Origin: Pseudomonas borbori
GTDB lineage: Bacteria; Pseudomonadota; Gammaproteobacteria; Pseudomonadales; Pseudomonadaceae
Length of the DNA stretch: 64,000 nt
Assembly (NCBI RefSeq): GCF_900115555.1
Contig: NZ_FOWX01000004.1
Span: forward strand, 172,394 to 236,393
Direction of reading: 5' to 3'
Positions 53,473 to 62,780 of this stretch are shown here, one piece after another. Below the pieces are notes generated by a model. That model was not told the origin of the DNA and made no database searches. It worked only from the letters and a program-made list of their open reading frames with translations. The position numbers and the translations under genes were made by a program. Every line of letters begins with the position of its first letter. Position 1 is the stretch's first letter.

Positions 53473-55881
53473 ATGAGTCCTATCTGGTCGCGCATCCTCT
53501 TTCTGCTCCTGGCGTGGCCACTATTCGCCTGGGCTGAAGACTCGGCGGTGCCCCTGCGTCCGCTCTACACCGCCGAGCAGCAGGCCTGGCTCGCCGAGCA
53601 TCGGCAGTTGCGCGTGGGCCTGCTCATGCAGGCGCCCTGGGCCTTGTACGACCGGCGCCAGCAGCGGCTTTCCGGGGCCAATGTGGAGCTGATGAGCCGC
53701 CTGCTGCAGGGCATGGGGGTCGAGCCGCTGTGGGTGCGTTTCGCCGAGCAGGACGAGCTGGATGGGGCGGTGCGGCGCGGTGAGGTCGATCTCGCGCCGG
53801 GACTGCAGCAGACCCCGCGCGGCCTGCGTCTGTGGCTCTATTCCGCGCCCTACATGCGGGTGCCGCACCTGGTGGTGAGCGAGCAGCGCGGCATCAGCGC
53901 GGTCGACCTCGACCGCCTGGGGCACGATGAGCTGGTCGCGGTGCGCGAGCCGAGCGCCGTGTTCGAGTACCTGTACAAGACCCACAACAACTTGCGCCTG
54001 CAGGCGGTGAGTTCGGAGCGGGTAGGCCTGCTGCGCCTGTTGCGCCAGGAGGTCAGCTACGCCGTGGTCGACGAGGCGCGCCTCAGCCTGCTGCTGCGCG
54101 AGCCGCAGTTCGCGGCCCTGAGCATCGTCGGCGATATCGGCCTGCCGCAGTTGCTGCGTATCGCCAGCCGGCGCGACGAGCCGCTGCTGGCGGAAATCCT
54201 CGAACGGACCCTGGAGGCCATGCCCGGGCGCGAGATCGAGCTTCTGCGCGAACGCTGGCTGCCGTTGAAGTACCCGCAGATCGGCGAGTCCCTGGCTTTC
54301 TGGCGCGGCCTCGCGCTGTTGCTGTTGTTGGCCTTGCTCAGCACCGCGGCCATCGTCCTGCATCTGCGTCAGCAGCGCCGCGGCCTGGAGCGTCAACTGC
54401 TCGGCGTGCGCCAGGAGTTGAGTCAGCGCGAGGTGGCCGAACAGGCCCTGCGCCTCAGTCAGTTTTCCATCGACCACAGCACCGTGGGCATTCTCTGGGT
54501 CAATTGGGACAGCCATGTGCGTTATGCCAACCGCGCCGCCGAGGACATGCTCGGCTATGCCGGCGGGGCACTGGTGGACCTGCCGTTGCAGGCGCTGGAA
54601 CCCAGTCTGGATATGGACCGCTGGTTGAGCCTGTGGAAGCTGGCGCGCAGCAGCGACGAGGCCTTGCCGGGTTTCGAGAGCGAGTGCCTGCGTGCCGACG
54701 GCAGCGGCTTGCCGGTGGATGTGTCGCTGAGTTTCCTGCGCTTCGACCGGGCGGAATACCTGGTGGTGTTCCTCGCCGATGTCACCGAGCGCCGCCGTGC
54801 CCGCGCCGCCCTGCAGGAGAGCGAGGCGCGGCTCAAGGGCATCGCCGGCAACGTGCCCGGTCTGGTGTTTCGCCTGGAGCGCACCGCCGTCGAGCAGCAG
54901 GTGGTGTTCGCCTATATCAGCGAAGGCAGTGTCGAACTGGTCGGTTATCCGGCCGCCGAGTTGCAGCGCGCCGACCGCGGAATTCGCAGCCTGGTGCACC
55001 CCGACGATCAGGCCAGCTACCGGCGCAGCCAGGACGCAGCCCTGGCCGGCGACCGCGACTGGCAGTGGCAGGGACGCATCCTCACCCGCGCCGGCCAGTT
55101 GCGCTGGGCCGATATCAAGGCCACCGCGCGGCGCCTGGGCGAGGGCCGGGTGGTGTGGGACGGGATCGTCTGGGACATCAGCGAGAACAAGCAGGTGGAG
55201 CTGGCGCTGGGCGAGTCACGGGCGCGCCTGCGCGAGTTGTCGGCGCATCTGGAGAGCGTCCGCGAGGAGGAAAAGGCGCGCATCGCCCGCGAGGTACACG
55301 ACGAGCTGGGCCAGGTGCTCACCGTGCTCAAGCTGGAAACCGCCATGTGCGAGCTGGTCTGCTCCGGCCAACTGCCGGAGCTGGATAAGCACCTGCAGAA
55401 CATGAAGCGCCTGATCGCCCAGCTGTTCCAGCTGGTGCGCGATGTGGCCACCGCCCTGCGCCCGCCCATTCTCGATGCCGGCATCGCCTCGGCCATCGAG
55501 TGGCAGGTGCGCCGCTTCGAGGCGCGCACCCAGATCCCGTGCATGGTCGAGGTGCCGGAGAACCTGCCGAAACTCAGCGATGCCAAGGCCATCGGCCTGT
55601 TTCGCATTCTTCAGGAGGCGCTGACCAACATCATGCGCCACGCCGGCGCGCACAGCGTCCAGGTGAGCCTGCGCCTGGAGGACGGCGAGCTGTGCCTGTG
55701 CGTCAGCGACGACGGCAAAGGCTTCGCGCCCGAGCAGCGCAAGCCGGGACAGTCGTTCGGCCTGGTCGGCATGCAGGAGCGGGTCTTGATGCTCGGCGGC
55801 CGGTTGCAGATTGACAGTCAGCCCGGCGAGGGCACTACCCTGTGCGCACGAGTGGCGGTGGCTGAGGAGGAAGTGGCGTGA
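53473..55881 (+). CDS. agtS: AgtS-like sensor histidine kinase
   Basis: 802 residues from ATG 53473, where a signal peptide begins (SRILFLLLAWPLFAWAEDSA). Periplasmic solute-binding-type sensor (about 45-265), membrane helix (GLALLLLLALLSTAAIVL), two PAS domains (QFSIDHSTVGILWVNWDSHV and LKGIAGNVPGLVFRLERTA), then a HisKA_3 domain with phospho-accepting His609 in AREVHDELGQ and an HATPase domain (GLFRILQEALTNIMRH, DDGKGFAP). In P. aeruginosa AgtS senses 5-aminovalerate/GABA and cell-wall-derived signals. It overlaps agtR by 4 bp and lies upstream of the transporter it should control. Confidence 0.88.
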   Translation: MSPIWSRILFLLLAWPLFAWAEDSAVPLRPLYTAEQQAWLAEHRQLRVGLLMQAPWALYDRRQQRLSGANVELMSRLLQGMGVEPLWVRFAEQDELDGAVRRGEVDLAPGLQQTPRGLRLWLYSAPYMRVPHLVVSEQRGISAVDLDRLGHDELVAVREPSAVFEYLYKTHNNLRLQAVSSERVGLLRLLRQEVSYAVVDEARLSLLLREPQFAALSIVGDIGLPQLLRIASRRDEPLLAEILERTLEAMPGREIELLRERWLPLKYPQIGESLAFWRGLALLLLLALLSTAAIVLHLRQQRRGLERQLLGVRQELSQREVAEQALRLSQFSIDHSTVGILWVNWDSHVRYANRAAEDMLGYAGGALVDLPLQALEPSLDMDRWLSLWKLARSSDEALPGFESECLRADGSGLPVDVSLSFLRFDRAEYLVVFLADVTERRRARAALQESEARLKGIAGNVPGLVFRLERTAVEQQVVFAYISEGSVELVGYPAAELQRADRGIRSLVHPDDQASYRRSQDAALAGDRDWQWQGRILTRAGQLRWADIKATARRLGEGRVVWDGIVWDISENKQVELALGESRARLRELSAHLESVREEEKARIAREVHDELGQVLTVLKLETAMCELVCSGQLPELDKHLQNMKRLIAQLFQLVRDVATALRPPILDAGIASAIEWQVRRFEARTQIPCMVEVPENLPKLSDAKAIGLFRILQEALTNIMRHAGAHSVQVSLRLEDGELCLCVSDDGKGFAPEQRKPGQSFGLVGMQERVLMLGGRLQIDSQPGEGTTLCARVAVAEEEVA

Positions 55882-56507
55882 TTCGGGTGATAGTGGCTGA
55901 GGACCACGCCATAGTGCGTGAAGGTATCAAGCAGTTGATCGGCATGGCCCGCGACCTCGAGGTGGTGGGCGAGGCCGGCAATGGCGAGCAGTTGCTCGAG
56001 TGCCTGCGCAAGACCGCCTGCGACGTGGTGCTGCTGGATATCAGCATGCCCGGGGTCAACGGCCTGGAGGCGATTCCACGGATCCGTGCGCTGGCCAACG
56101 GACCGGCGATCCTGGTGCTGTCGATGCACAACGAGGCGCAGATGGCCGCCCGTGCGCTGAAGATCGGCGCGGCCGGTTACGCGACCAAGGACAGCGACCC
56201 GGCGCTGCTGATCAGCGCCATCCGCAAGGTGGCCGGCGGTGGCCGCTATATCGACCCGGACCTGGCCGACCGCATGGTCTTCGAGGTCGGCCTGACCGAT
56301 TCGCGGCCGCCCCATGCCCAGCTCTCCGAGCGCGAATTCTCGGTGTTCGAGCGTCTGGTGCGCGGCGAGGGAGTCAACGACATCGCCCTGCACCTGGCGA
56401 TCAGCAACAAGACCGTGAGTACCCACAAGGCGCGCCTGATGCAGAAGCTCGGGGTGCACTCGATGGCCGACCTGGTGCGCTATGCCATGGAACACCGCCT
56501 GGTCTGA
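55878..56507 (+). CDS. agtR: AgtR-like response regulator (NarL/FixJ type)
   Basis: 209 residues starting at GTG in the GTGA overlap with agtS. Receiver domain with acidic pocket AEDH and phospho-acceptor Asp54 (VVLLDISMPG), then a LuxR-type helix-turn-helix (LSEREFSVFERLVRGEGVND, ISNKTVSTHKARLMQKL). In P. aeruginosa it activates agtABCD for uptake of 5-aminovalerate and GABA. A dyad TGTAGG-N6-CCTACA lies 24 bp past its stop, ahead of agtA, as a likely target. Confidence 0.9.
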   Translation: MIRVIVAEDHAIVREGIKQLIGMARDLEVVGEAGNGEQLLECLRKTACDVVLLDISMPGVNGLEAIPRIRALANGPAILVLSMHNEAQMAARALKIGAAGYATKDSDPALLISAIRKVAGGGRYIDPDLADRMVFEVGLTDSRPPHAQLSEREFSVFERLVRGEGVNDIALHLAISNKTVSTHKARLMQKLGVHSMADLVRYAMEHRLV

Positions 56508-56531
56508 TGCTCGTGGCATGCCCTTGTTCTT

Positions 56532-56549
56532 TGTAGGGCGATGCCTACA
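56532..56549 (+). promoter_or_regulatory. Candidate AgtR box TGTAGG-N6-CCTACA
   Basis: A perfect 6-bp inverted repeat with a 6-bp spacer, 130 bp upstream of agtA. The geometry equals that of the GacA box (TGTAAG-N6-CTTACA) with one base changed per arm, as expected for a related NarL-type regulator. A second dyad GATGAC-N5-GTCATC follows at 56569-56585. Confidence 0.5.
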
Positions 56550-56661
56550 CGAAACTCTCCGTCGATCTGATGACAGGTCGTCATCCTGCCCGATTTTTTC
56601 ACTGCCGTGCTGCCCCTAGTCTGTAGCCAACGACGTACAGACAACAACAAAGGGTGCGGTG

Positions 56662-57771
56662 ATGTCCGAGTCTCAGGCAAACGATGTGTTGGTGAGTTTT
56701 CGCGGTGTGCAGAAGAGCTATGACGGCGAGAACCTGATCGTCAAGGATCTCAATCTGGACATCCGCAAGGGCGAATTCCTGACCCTGCTCGGGCCGTCCG
56801 GTTCGGGCAAGACCACCAGCTTGATGATGCTGGCCGGTTTCGAAACCCCCACCGCCGGAGAAATCCTCCTCGGCGGTCGCTCGCTGACCAAGCTGCCACC
56901 GCACAAGCGCGACATCGGCATGGTGTTCCAGAACTATGCGTTGTTCCCGCACATGACCGTGGCCGAGAACCTGGCCTTTCCCCTGAGCGTGCGCGGCCTG
57001 TCGCGCACCGATACCAGCGAACGGGTCAAGCGTGCGCTGTCGATGGTGCAGCTGGACAGCTTCCGCAACCGCTATCCCGGGCAACTCTCCGGCGGCCAGC
57101 AGCAGCGTGTGGCCCTGGCCCGCGCCCTGGTGTTCGAGCCGCAGCTGGTGCTGATGGATGAACCCCTGGGCGCACTCGACAAGCAGTTGCGCGAGCACAT
57201 GCAGATGGAGATCAAGCACCTGCACCAGCGCCTGGGCGTGACCGTGGTCTACGTCACCCACGACCAGGGCGAGGCGCTGACCATGTCCGATCGGGTCGCG
57301 GTGTTCCACCAGGGCGAGATCCAGCAGATCGCCGAGCCGCGCACCCTCTATGAGCAGCCGAGCAATACCTTCGTCGCCAACTTCATCGGCGAGAACAACC
57401 GCCTCAGCGGTCACCTGATCAGCCGCGATGGCGAGCGCTGCGTGGTCGGCCTGGCCCGTGGCGAGCGGGTCGAGGCGCTGGCGGTCAACGTCGGTCAGCC
57501 TGGCGAGCCGGTGACCCTGTCGGTGCGCCCCGAGCGGATTCGCCTGAACGGCCACAGCGAGGCCTGCCCGAACCGCTTCTCCGGGCGCGTCGCGGAGTTC
57601 GTCTACCTGGGCGACCACGTGCGCATCCGCATGGAGGTCTGCGGCAAAAGCGATTTCTACATCAAGCAGCCGGTGGCCGAGCTGGATTCCGCTCTGGCCG
57701 TTGGCGATCTGGTGCCGCTCGGCTGGCAGGTCGAGCACGTCCGCGCCCTGGATCCGCAGCAGCCGGACTGA
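56662..57771 (+). CDS. agtA: ABC transporter ATPase for 5-aminovalerate/GABA (PotA-type)
   Basis: 369 residues from ATG 56662; a GTG one codon earlier is less likely. Walker A GPSGSGKT (44-51), signature LSGGQQQR (142-149), Walker B LVLMDEP (162-168) and a TOBE domain at the end (VTLSVRPERIRLNG). It powers the importer formed with the two permeases and the binding protein downstream. Named after the P. aeruginosa agtABCD operon by gene order. Confidence 0.9.
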   Translation: MSESQANDVLVSFRGVQKSYDGENLIVKDLNLDIRKGEFLTLLGPSGSGKTTSLMMLAGFETPTAGEILLGGRSLTKLPPHKRDIGMVFQNYALFPHMTVAENLAFPLSVRGLSRTDTSERVKRALSMVQLDSFRNRYPGQLSGGQQQRVALARALVFEPQLVLMDEPLGALDKQLREHMQMEIKHLHQRLGVTVVYVTHDQGEALTMSDRVAVFHQGEIQQIAEPRTLYEQPSNTFVANFIGENNRLSGHLISRDGERCVVGLARGERVEALAVNVGQPGEPVTLSVRPERIRLNGHSEACPNRFSGRVAEFVYLGDHVRIRMEVCGKSDFYIKQPVAELDSALAVGDLVPLGWQVEHVRALDPQQPD

Positions 57772-57826
57772 ACCCATCCGGGCAATTCTTCATCCTTACC
57801 CATGTGACACAGAGGAGATAACAACA

Positions 57827-58861
57827 ATGTCGAGATCCCTGAAGTTGGCGGCCCTGGCCGTTGGGGTGGCCCTTGCAGTTCCGGCGATGGCGGCCGACCT
57901 GACTGCGATTTCGTTCGGCGGCGCGAGCAAGGAGGCGCAGGTCAAGGCCTTCTACGAGCCCTTCGAGAAAGAAACCGGCAACAAGATCCTGGCCGGCGAA
58001 TACAACGGCGAGATGGCCAAGGTCAAGGCCATGGTCGACACCAACAGCGTCAACTGGAACCTGCTCGAAGTGGAATCGCCCGAGCTGGCCCGCGGCTGTG
58101 ACGAGGGTCTGTTCGAGCCGCTCGATCCGGCGCTGTTCGGCAACCCGGAGGATTTCATCGACGGCGCTATCCAGCCGTGCGGCGTGGGCTTCTTCGTCTG
58201 GTCGACGGTGCTGGCCTACAACGCCGACAAGCTCAGCGGCGCGCCGAGCGGTTGGGCCGATTTCTGGGACGTGAAGAAATTCCCCGGCAAGCGCGGCCTG
58301 CGCAAGGGCGCCAAGTACACCCTGGAATTCGCCCTGATGGCCGATGGCGTTGCACCGGCCGAGGTGTACAAGGTGCTGGCCACCCGTGACGGCGTCGACC
58401 GGGCCTTCCGCAAGCTGGATGAGCTCAAGCCGCATATCCAGTGGTGGGAAGCCGGCGCCCAGCCGCCGCAGTACCTGGCCTCCGGCGACGTGGTCATGAG
58501 TTCGGCCTACAACGGTCGGATCGCCGCGGTGCAGGCCGAAAGCAACCTGCAGGTGGTGTGGAGCGGCGGTATCTACGATTTCGACTCCTGGGCCATTCCG
58601 CGCGGCGCCAAGAATCAGGAAGAAGCCAAGCAGTTCATCGCCTTCTCGGTGCAAGCGCAGCCGCAGAAAGTCTTCGCCGAAAACATCGCCTACGGCCCGG
58701 CCAAGAAACAGGCCATCGACCTGCTGGCGCCCGAGCGTCTGAACGTGATGCCGACCACGCCGGAAAACATCAAGGATCAGGTAGCCATCGACGTGACCTT
58801 CTGGGCCGACTACGGCGAGCAGCTGGAACAGCGCTTCAATGCCTGGGCTGCGCGCAACTAA
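57827..58861 (+). CDS. agtB: Periplasmic substrate-binding protein of the Agt importer
   Basis: 344 residues with a clear signal peptide (SLKLAALAVGVALAVPAMAA). PotD/PotF-like type 2 binding fold: DLTAISFGGASKEAQVKAFY at the start, GVGFFVWSTVLAYNADKL at the hinge, and SWAIPRGAKNQEEAKQFIAF near the end. AGAGGAG precedes the ATG. Followed by a strong hairpin that likely raises its level over the permeases. Ligand, by gene order, 5-aminovalerate or GABA. Confidence 0.9.
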   Translation: MSRSLKLAALAVGVALAVPAMAADLTAISFGGASKEAQVKAFYEPFEKETGNKILAGEYNGEMAKVKAMVDTNSVNWNLLEVESPELARGCDEGLFEPLDPALFGNPEDFIDGAIQPCGVGFFVWSTVLAYNADKLSGAPSGWADFWDVKKFPGKRGLRKGAKYTLEFALMADGVAPAEVYKVLATRDGVDRAFRKLDELKPHIQWWEAGAQPPQYLASGDVVMSSAYNGRIAAVQAESNLQVVWSGGIYDFDSWAIPRGAKNQEEAKQFIAFSVQAQPQKVFAENIAYGPAKKQAIDLLAPERLNVMPTTPENIKDQVAIDVTFWADYGEQLEQRFNAWAARN

Positions 58862-58872
58862 AGCCGCCCCGA

Positions 58873-58892
58873 CCCCGGCCGCAAGGCCGGGG
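58873..58892 (+). terminator. Intercistronic hairpin after agtB
   Basis: CCCCGGCC-GCAA-GGCCGGGG, 11 bp after the stop, with only a weak T-rich stretch (TTGCCTGTTTT) behind it. Expected to act as a partial terminator or 3' stabiliser. Confidence 0.65.
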
Positions 58893-58954
58893 CCTTGCCT
58901 GTTTTGCCTGTGTTTACCCGTCGCCTAGTGCGGCCGTTGCATGCGGAGTTTTCC

Positions 58955-60208
58955 ATGGCCAGCGTAATGCCTGTCACCGACCTGCCCATCACCAGTACCA
59001 GTCTCAAGCAGCGTCTGGCCCGCGCCGAACGCTTTAATCGGCTGAAGTCCAAGGCGCTGATCCTGCCCTTGCTGGTGTTTCTCCTGCTGACCTTCCTGGT
59101 GCCCATCGGCGCCTTGCTCTGGCGCAGCGTGGACAACCCGGAAGTGGTCGCCAGCCTGCCGCTTACCGTGGCGGCCATCGCCGAATGGAACGGCAAGGCA
59201 CTGCCGGGCGAGGCGGTCTATCGCGCCGTGAGCCTGGACATCGTCGAGGCGCGTCAGCAGCGCAGCCTGGGTGATCTGTCCAAGCGGCTGAACATGGAAC
59301 TGGCCGGCTTTCGCAGCCTGATCAGCAGCACCGCCCGTGCGCTGCCCTTCGCCAGCGAACCTGCGTCCTACAAGGACGCCCTGGAAAGCCTGGACGAGCG
59401 TTGGGGCGACCCGGCCTATTGGCAGGTGATCCGCCGCAACAGTTCGAGCTTCACCCCCTATTACCTGCTGGCCGCCCTCGACCATCGCATCGACGATCTC
59501 GGCGAGCTGGCCAGTGCCACCCCGGACCAGGCCATCTACCTGGACATTTTCGTGCGCACCTTCTGGATGAGTCTGGTGATCACCGCCATCTGCCTGGTGC
59601 TGGCTTACCCGCTGGCCTACCTGCTGGCCAACCTGCCGACCCGGCAGAGCAACCTGCTGATGATCCTGGTGCTGCTGCCGTTCTGGACCTCGATCCTGGT
59701 GCGGGTGGCGGCCTGGATCGTGCTGTTGCAGTCCGGCGGCCTGATCAATGGTGCGCTGCTGTCGCTGGGCATCATCGACGAACCCTTGCAGCTGGTGTTC
59801 AACCGCAGCGGGGTGTACATCGCCATGGTGCACATCATGCTGCCGTTCATGATCCTGCCGATCTACAGCGTGATGAAGGGCATCTCGCCCACCTATATGC
59901 GCGCGGCAGTGTCGCTGGGTTGCCACCCCTTCGCCAGCTTCTGGCGGGTGTACTTCCCGCAGACCCTGGCCGGGGTCGGCGCCGGCTGCCTGCTGGTGTT
60001 CATCCTGTCGATCGGCTACTACATCACCCCGGCGCTGCTGGGCAGCCCGAGCGACCAGATGATCAGCTATTTCGTCGCCTTCTATACCAACACCACCATC
60101 AACTGGGGCATGGCCACGGCCCTCGGCGGCTTGCTGCTGGGCGCCACCCTGGTGCTTTACGTGGTCTACAGCTGGCTGGTCGGCGCCAGCCGGCTGCGCC
60201 TGGCCTGA
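58955..60208 (+). CDS. agtC: ABC transporter permease (PotB-type)
   Basis: 417 residues from ATG 58955 (MASVMPVTDL), with GCGGAG upstream. One membrane helix (LILPLLVFLLLTFLVPIGAL), then a periplasmic loop of about 150 residues that is longer than in E. coli PotB, then five more helices and the EAA-type loop MRAAVSLGCHPFASFWRVYF that contacts the ATPase. Inner-membrane half of the importer. Confidence 0.9.
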   Translation: MASVMPVTDLPITSTSLKQRLARAERFNRLKSKALILPLLVFLLLTFLVPIGALLWRSVDNPEVVASLPLTVAAIAEWNGKALPGEAVYRAVSLDIVEARQQRSLGDLSKRLNMELAGFRSLISSTARALPFASEPASYKDALESLDERWGDPAYWQVIRRNSSSFTPYYLLAALDHRIDDLGELASATPDQAIYLDIFVRTFWMSLVITAICLVLAYPLAYLLANLPTRQSNLLMILVLLPFWTSILVRVAAWIVLLQSGGLINGALLSLGIIDEPLQLVFNRSGVYIAMVHIMLPFMILPIYSVMKGISPTYMRAAVSLGCHPFASFWRVYFPQTLAGVGAGCLLVFILSIGYYITPALLGSPSDQMISYFVAFYTNTTINWGMATALGGLLLGATLVLYVVYSWLVGASRLRLA

Positions 60209-60222
60209 CCTGACCCTGTCGT

Positions 60223-60241
60223 CCTCGCCCGCCGGGCGAGG
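60223..60241 (+). repeat. Intercistronic hairpin between agtC and agtD
   Basis: CCTCGCC-CGCCG-GGCGAGG without a T-run. Sits 14 bp past the agtC stop and 25 bp before the agtD start. Confidence 0.55.
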
Positions 60242-60266
60242 GCAACCTTAGGATGGAGAGAGATCT

Positions 60267-61094
60267 ATGCTGAGCCCCTACCTGTCACCCGTCGAGCGCG
60301 TCTGGTACTACAGCCTGCGCAGCCTCTGCGCGCTGGTGCTGCTGTTCCTGATCCTGCCGGTGCTGGTGATCATCCCGCTGTCGTTCAACTCCGGCAGCTT
60401 CCTGGTCTACCCGCTGCAGGGCTTTTCCCTGCGCTGGTACGAGGACTTCTTCATGTCCGCCGACTGGATGCGTTCGCTGAAGAACAGCCTGATCATCGCC
60501 CCGGCCGCCACCGTGCTGGCCATGGTCTTCGGCACCCTGGCGGCGATCGGCCTGACCCGCGGCGAGTTCCGCGGCAAGGCGCTGGTGATGAGCCTGCTGA
60601 TCTCGCCCATGGTGGTGCCGGTGGTGATCGTCGGGGTGGCCAGCTACCTGTTCTTCGCCCCGCTGGGCCTGGGCAACAGCTACCTGTCGCTGATCGTGGT
60701 GCATGCGGTGCTCGGCGTACCCTTCGTCATCATCACGGTGTCGGCCACCCTGCAGGGCTTCAACCACAACCTGGTGCGTGCCGCCGCCAGCCTCGGCGCC
60801 TCGCCGCTGACCGCGTTCCGCCGGGTGACCCTGCCGCTGATCGCCCCCGGGGTGATCAGTGGCGCGCTGTTCGCCTTCGCCACCTCCTTCGACGAAGTGG
60901 TGGTGACCCTGTTCCTCGCCGGTCCGGAGCAGGCCACTCTGCCGCGGCAGATGTTCAGCGGCATCCGCGAGAACCTGTCGCCGACCATCGCCGCGGCGGC
61001 GACCCTGCTGATCGGCTTCTCCATCCTGCTGCTGCTGACCCTGGAATGGCTGCGCGGGCGCAGCGAGAAAATGCGCACCCAGCAACCCACCTGA
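60267..61094 (+). CDS. agtD: ABC transporter permease (PotC-type)
   Basis: 275 residues, six membrane helices (ALVLLFLILPVLVIIPLSFN first) and the EAA loop VRAAASLGASPLTAFRRVTL. Second permease subunit; GGAGAGA upstream of ATG. Followed 25 bp later by the dehydrogenase gene without terminator, so transport and catabolic genes are probably co-transcribed. Confidence 0.9.
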   Translation: MLSPYLSPVERVWYYSLRSLCALVLLFLILPVLVIIPLSFNSGSFLVYPLQGFSLRWYEDFFMSADWMRSLKNSLIIAPAATVLAMVFGTLAAIGLTRGEFRGKALVMSLLISPMVVPVVIVGVASYLFFAPLGLGNSYLSLIVVHAVLGVPFVIITVSATLQGFNHNLVRAAASLGASPLTAFRRVTLPLIAPGVISGALFAFATSFDEVVVTLFLAGPEQATLPRQMFSGIRENLSPTIAAAATLLIGFSILLLLTLEWLRGRSEKMRTQQPT

Positions 61095-61119
61095 TCGCCA
61101 AACGAACAAGAGAGCCCGC

Positions 61120-62577
61120 ATGAGCCTTGAGTTGAAGGACCCCAGCCTGCTGCGTCAGCAGGCTTATGTGAACGGCCAGTGGTGCGAAGCCGACAGCGGC
61201 GCGCGTACCGATATCTTCAATCCGGCCAGTGGCGAGCCGATCGGCAGCGTGCCGAACATGGGCCGCGGCGAAACCCGTCGCGCCATCGAGGCCGCACAAA
61301 CCGCCCAGCCGGCCTGGCGCGCGCTGACGGCGAAAGAGCGGGCCAATCGCCTGCGCCAGTGGTTCGAGCTGATCCTGGCCAACCAGGAAGACCTGGCGCG
61401 GATCATGACCGCCGAGCAGGGTAAACCGCTGGCCGAGGCCCGCGGCGAGATCGCCTACGCCGCCTCCTTTATCGAGTGGTTCGCCGAGGAGGCCAAGCGT
61501 GCCTATGGCGACCTGATTCCGGCCCATGCCATGGATAAGCGCATCCTGGTGCAGAAGGAGCCGGTGGGCGTCACCGCCGCTATCACCCCGTGGAACTTCC
61601 CCAGCGCCATGATCACCCGCAAGGCCGGTCCGGCCCTGGCAGTGGGTTGTGCCATGGTGCTCAAGCCGGCGCCGCAGACGCCGTTCTCGGCCCTGGCCCT
61701 GGCCGCGCTGGCCGAGCGCGCCGGCATCCCGGCCGGCTTGCTCAGCGTGATCCCGGCGGATGTGGGCGCCAGCCGTGAGGTGGGCGCCGAGCTGTGCGAG
61801 AACCCCATAGTGCGCAAGCTGTCGTTCACCGGCTCCACCGGCGTCGGCATCAAGCTGATGCAGCAGTGCGCGCCGACCCTGAAGAAACTGTCGCTGGAGC
61901 TGGGCGGTAATGCGCCCTTTATCGTGTTCGACGACGCCGACCTGGATGCGGCGGTCGAAGGCGCGATCATCTCCAAGTACCGCAACGCCGGGCAGACCTG
62001 CGTGTGCGCCAACCGCCTGTATGTGCAGGACGGCGTGTACGATGCCTTCGCCGCCAAGCTGCAGGCGGCGGTGGCCAAGCTCAGGGTCGGTAACGGCATG
62101 GACGACGGCGTCACCACCGGCCCGCTGATCAACGCCGAGGCGGTGGCCAAGGTCGAGCGGCATCTGCGTGACGCCCTGGACAAGGGCGCAACCCTGGTCG
62201 CCGGCGGCAACAGTTTGGGCGGCAACTTCTTCGAGCCGACCATCGTCAGCGGCGTGACCGCCGAGATGGCGGTGGCCCGCGAGGAGACCTTCGGCCCGCT
62301 GGCGCCGCTGTTCCGTTTCAGCGACGAGGCCGAGGTGATCCGTCAGGCCAACGACACCGAATTCGGCCTGGCCGCCTACTTCTACGCCCGCGACCTCGGT
62401 CGGGTGTTCCGTGTGGCCGAGGCGCTGGAGTACGGCATGGTCGGCATCAATACCGGGGTGATCTCCACCGAAGTGGCGCCGTTCGGCGGCATGAAATCCT
62501 CGGGCCTGGGCCGTGAAGGCTCCAAGTACGGTTTGGATGAGTACCTGGAAGTCAAATACCTGTGTATGGGCCTGTAG
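61120..62577 (+). CDS. davD: NAD(P)-dependent glutarate/succinate semialdehyde dehydrogenase
   Basis: 485 residues, aldehyde dehydrogenase superfamily. Cofactor loop ITPWNFPSAM (155-164), SFTGSTGVG, catalytic Glu260 in LELGGN and Cys294 in NAGQTCVCANR. It is close to both GabD (succinate semialdehyde) and DavD (glutarate semialdehyde); these cannot be separated by sequence alone. The position behind a 5-aminovalerate/GABA importer and before the aminotransferase suits either; the symbol follows the lysine-catabolic pair davD-davT. Alternative symbol: gabD. Confidence 0.88.
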   Translation: MSLELKDPSLLRQQAYVNGQWCEADSGARTDIFNPASGEPIGSVPNMGRGETRRAIEAAQTAQPAWRALTAKERANRLRQWFELILANQEDLARIMTAEQGKPLAEARGEIAYAASFIEWFAEEAKRAYGDLIPAHAMDKRILVQKEPVGVTAAITPWNFPSAMITRKAGPALAVGCAMVLKPAPQTPFSALALAALAERAGIPAGLLSVIPADVGASREVGAELCENPIVRKLSFTGSTGVGIKLMQQCAPTLKKLSLELGGNAPFIVFDDADLDAAVEGAIISKYRNAGQTCVCANRLYVQDGVYDAFAAKLQAAVAKLRVGNGMDDGVTTGPLINAEAVAKVERHLRDALDKGATLVAGGNSLGGNFFEPTIVSGVTAEMAVAREETFGPLAPLFRFSDEAEVIRQANDTEFGLAAYFYARDLGRVFRVAEALEYGMVGINTGVISTEVAPFGGMKSSGLGREGSKYGLDEYLEVKYLCMGL

Positions 62578-62606
62578 TCGCTACTGCGCTTCGCTGATGC
62601 TGCGTT

Positions 62607-62666
62607 GGCGGGGCCGGGAAAAATGCTCATTGGCAAAAGCCAACTCCGCTTTTTCCCGGCCCCGCC
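62607..62666. repeat. Nested hairpin element between davD and davT
   Basis: A perfect 17-bp stem (GGCGGGGCCGGGAAAAA and TTTTTCCCGGCCCCGCC) encloses 26 bases that hold an inner hairpin TTGGC-AAAA-GCCAA. The 204-bp gap contains no gene. It may attenuate transcription into davT or balance the two enzymes. Confidence 0.75.
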
Positions 62667-62734
62667 GCCTTGCCTCCCCTTCGCTCGCTACGCTCCGTGA
62701 GAGCGGTGGATGGGTGAGGCAGAACCTTTGATCC

Positions 62735-62756
62735 GGTGCGCACGGCGCACCCTACC
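62735..62756. repeat. GGTGCGC-type palindromic repeat upstream of davT
   Basis: GGTGCGC-ACG-GCGCACC followed by CTACC, the same core as the repeat between folK and cca (32278-32316). Confidence 0.5.
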
Positions 62757-62780
62757 GTTCACGTTTCGCCTGAGGACACC

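Noticed and set aside
56532..56549. A second GacA box ahead of agtA
   Set aside because: The arms differ from TGTAAG/CTTACA at one base each, and no Rsm-like RNA follows. A site for the local regulator AgtR is more likely.
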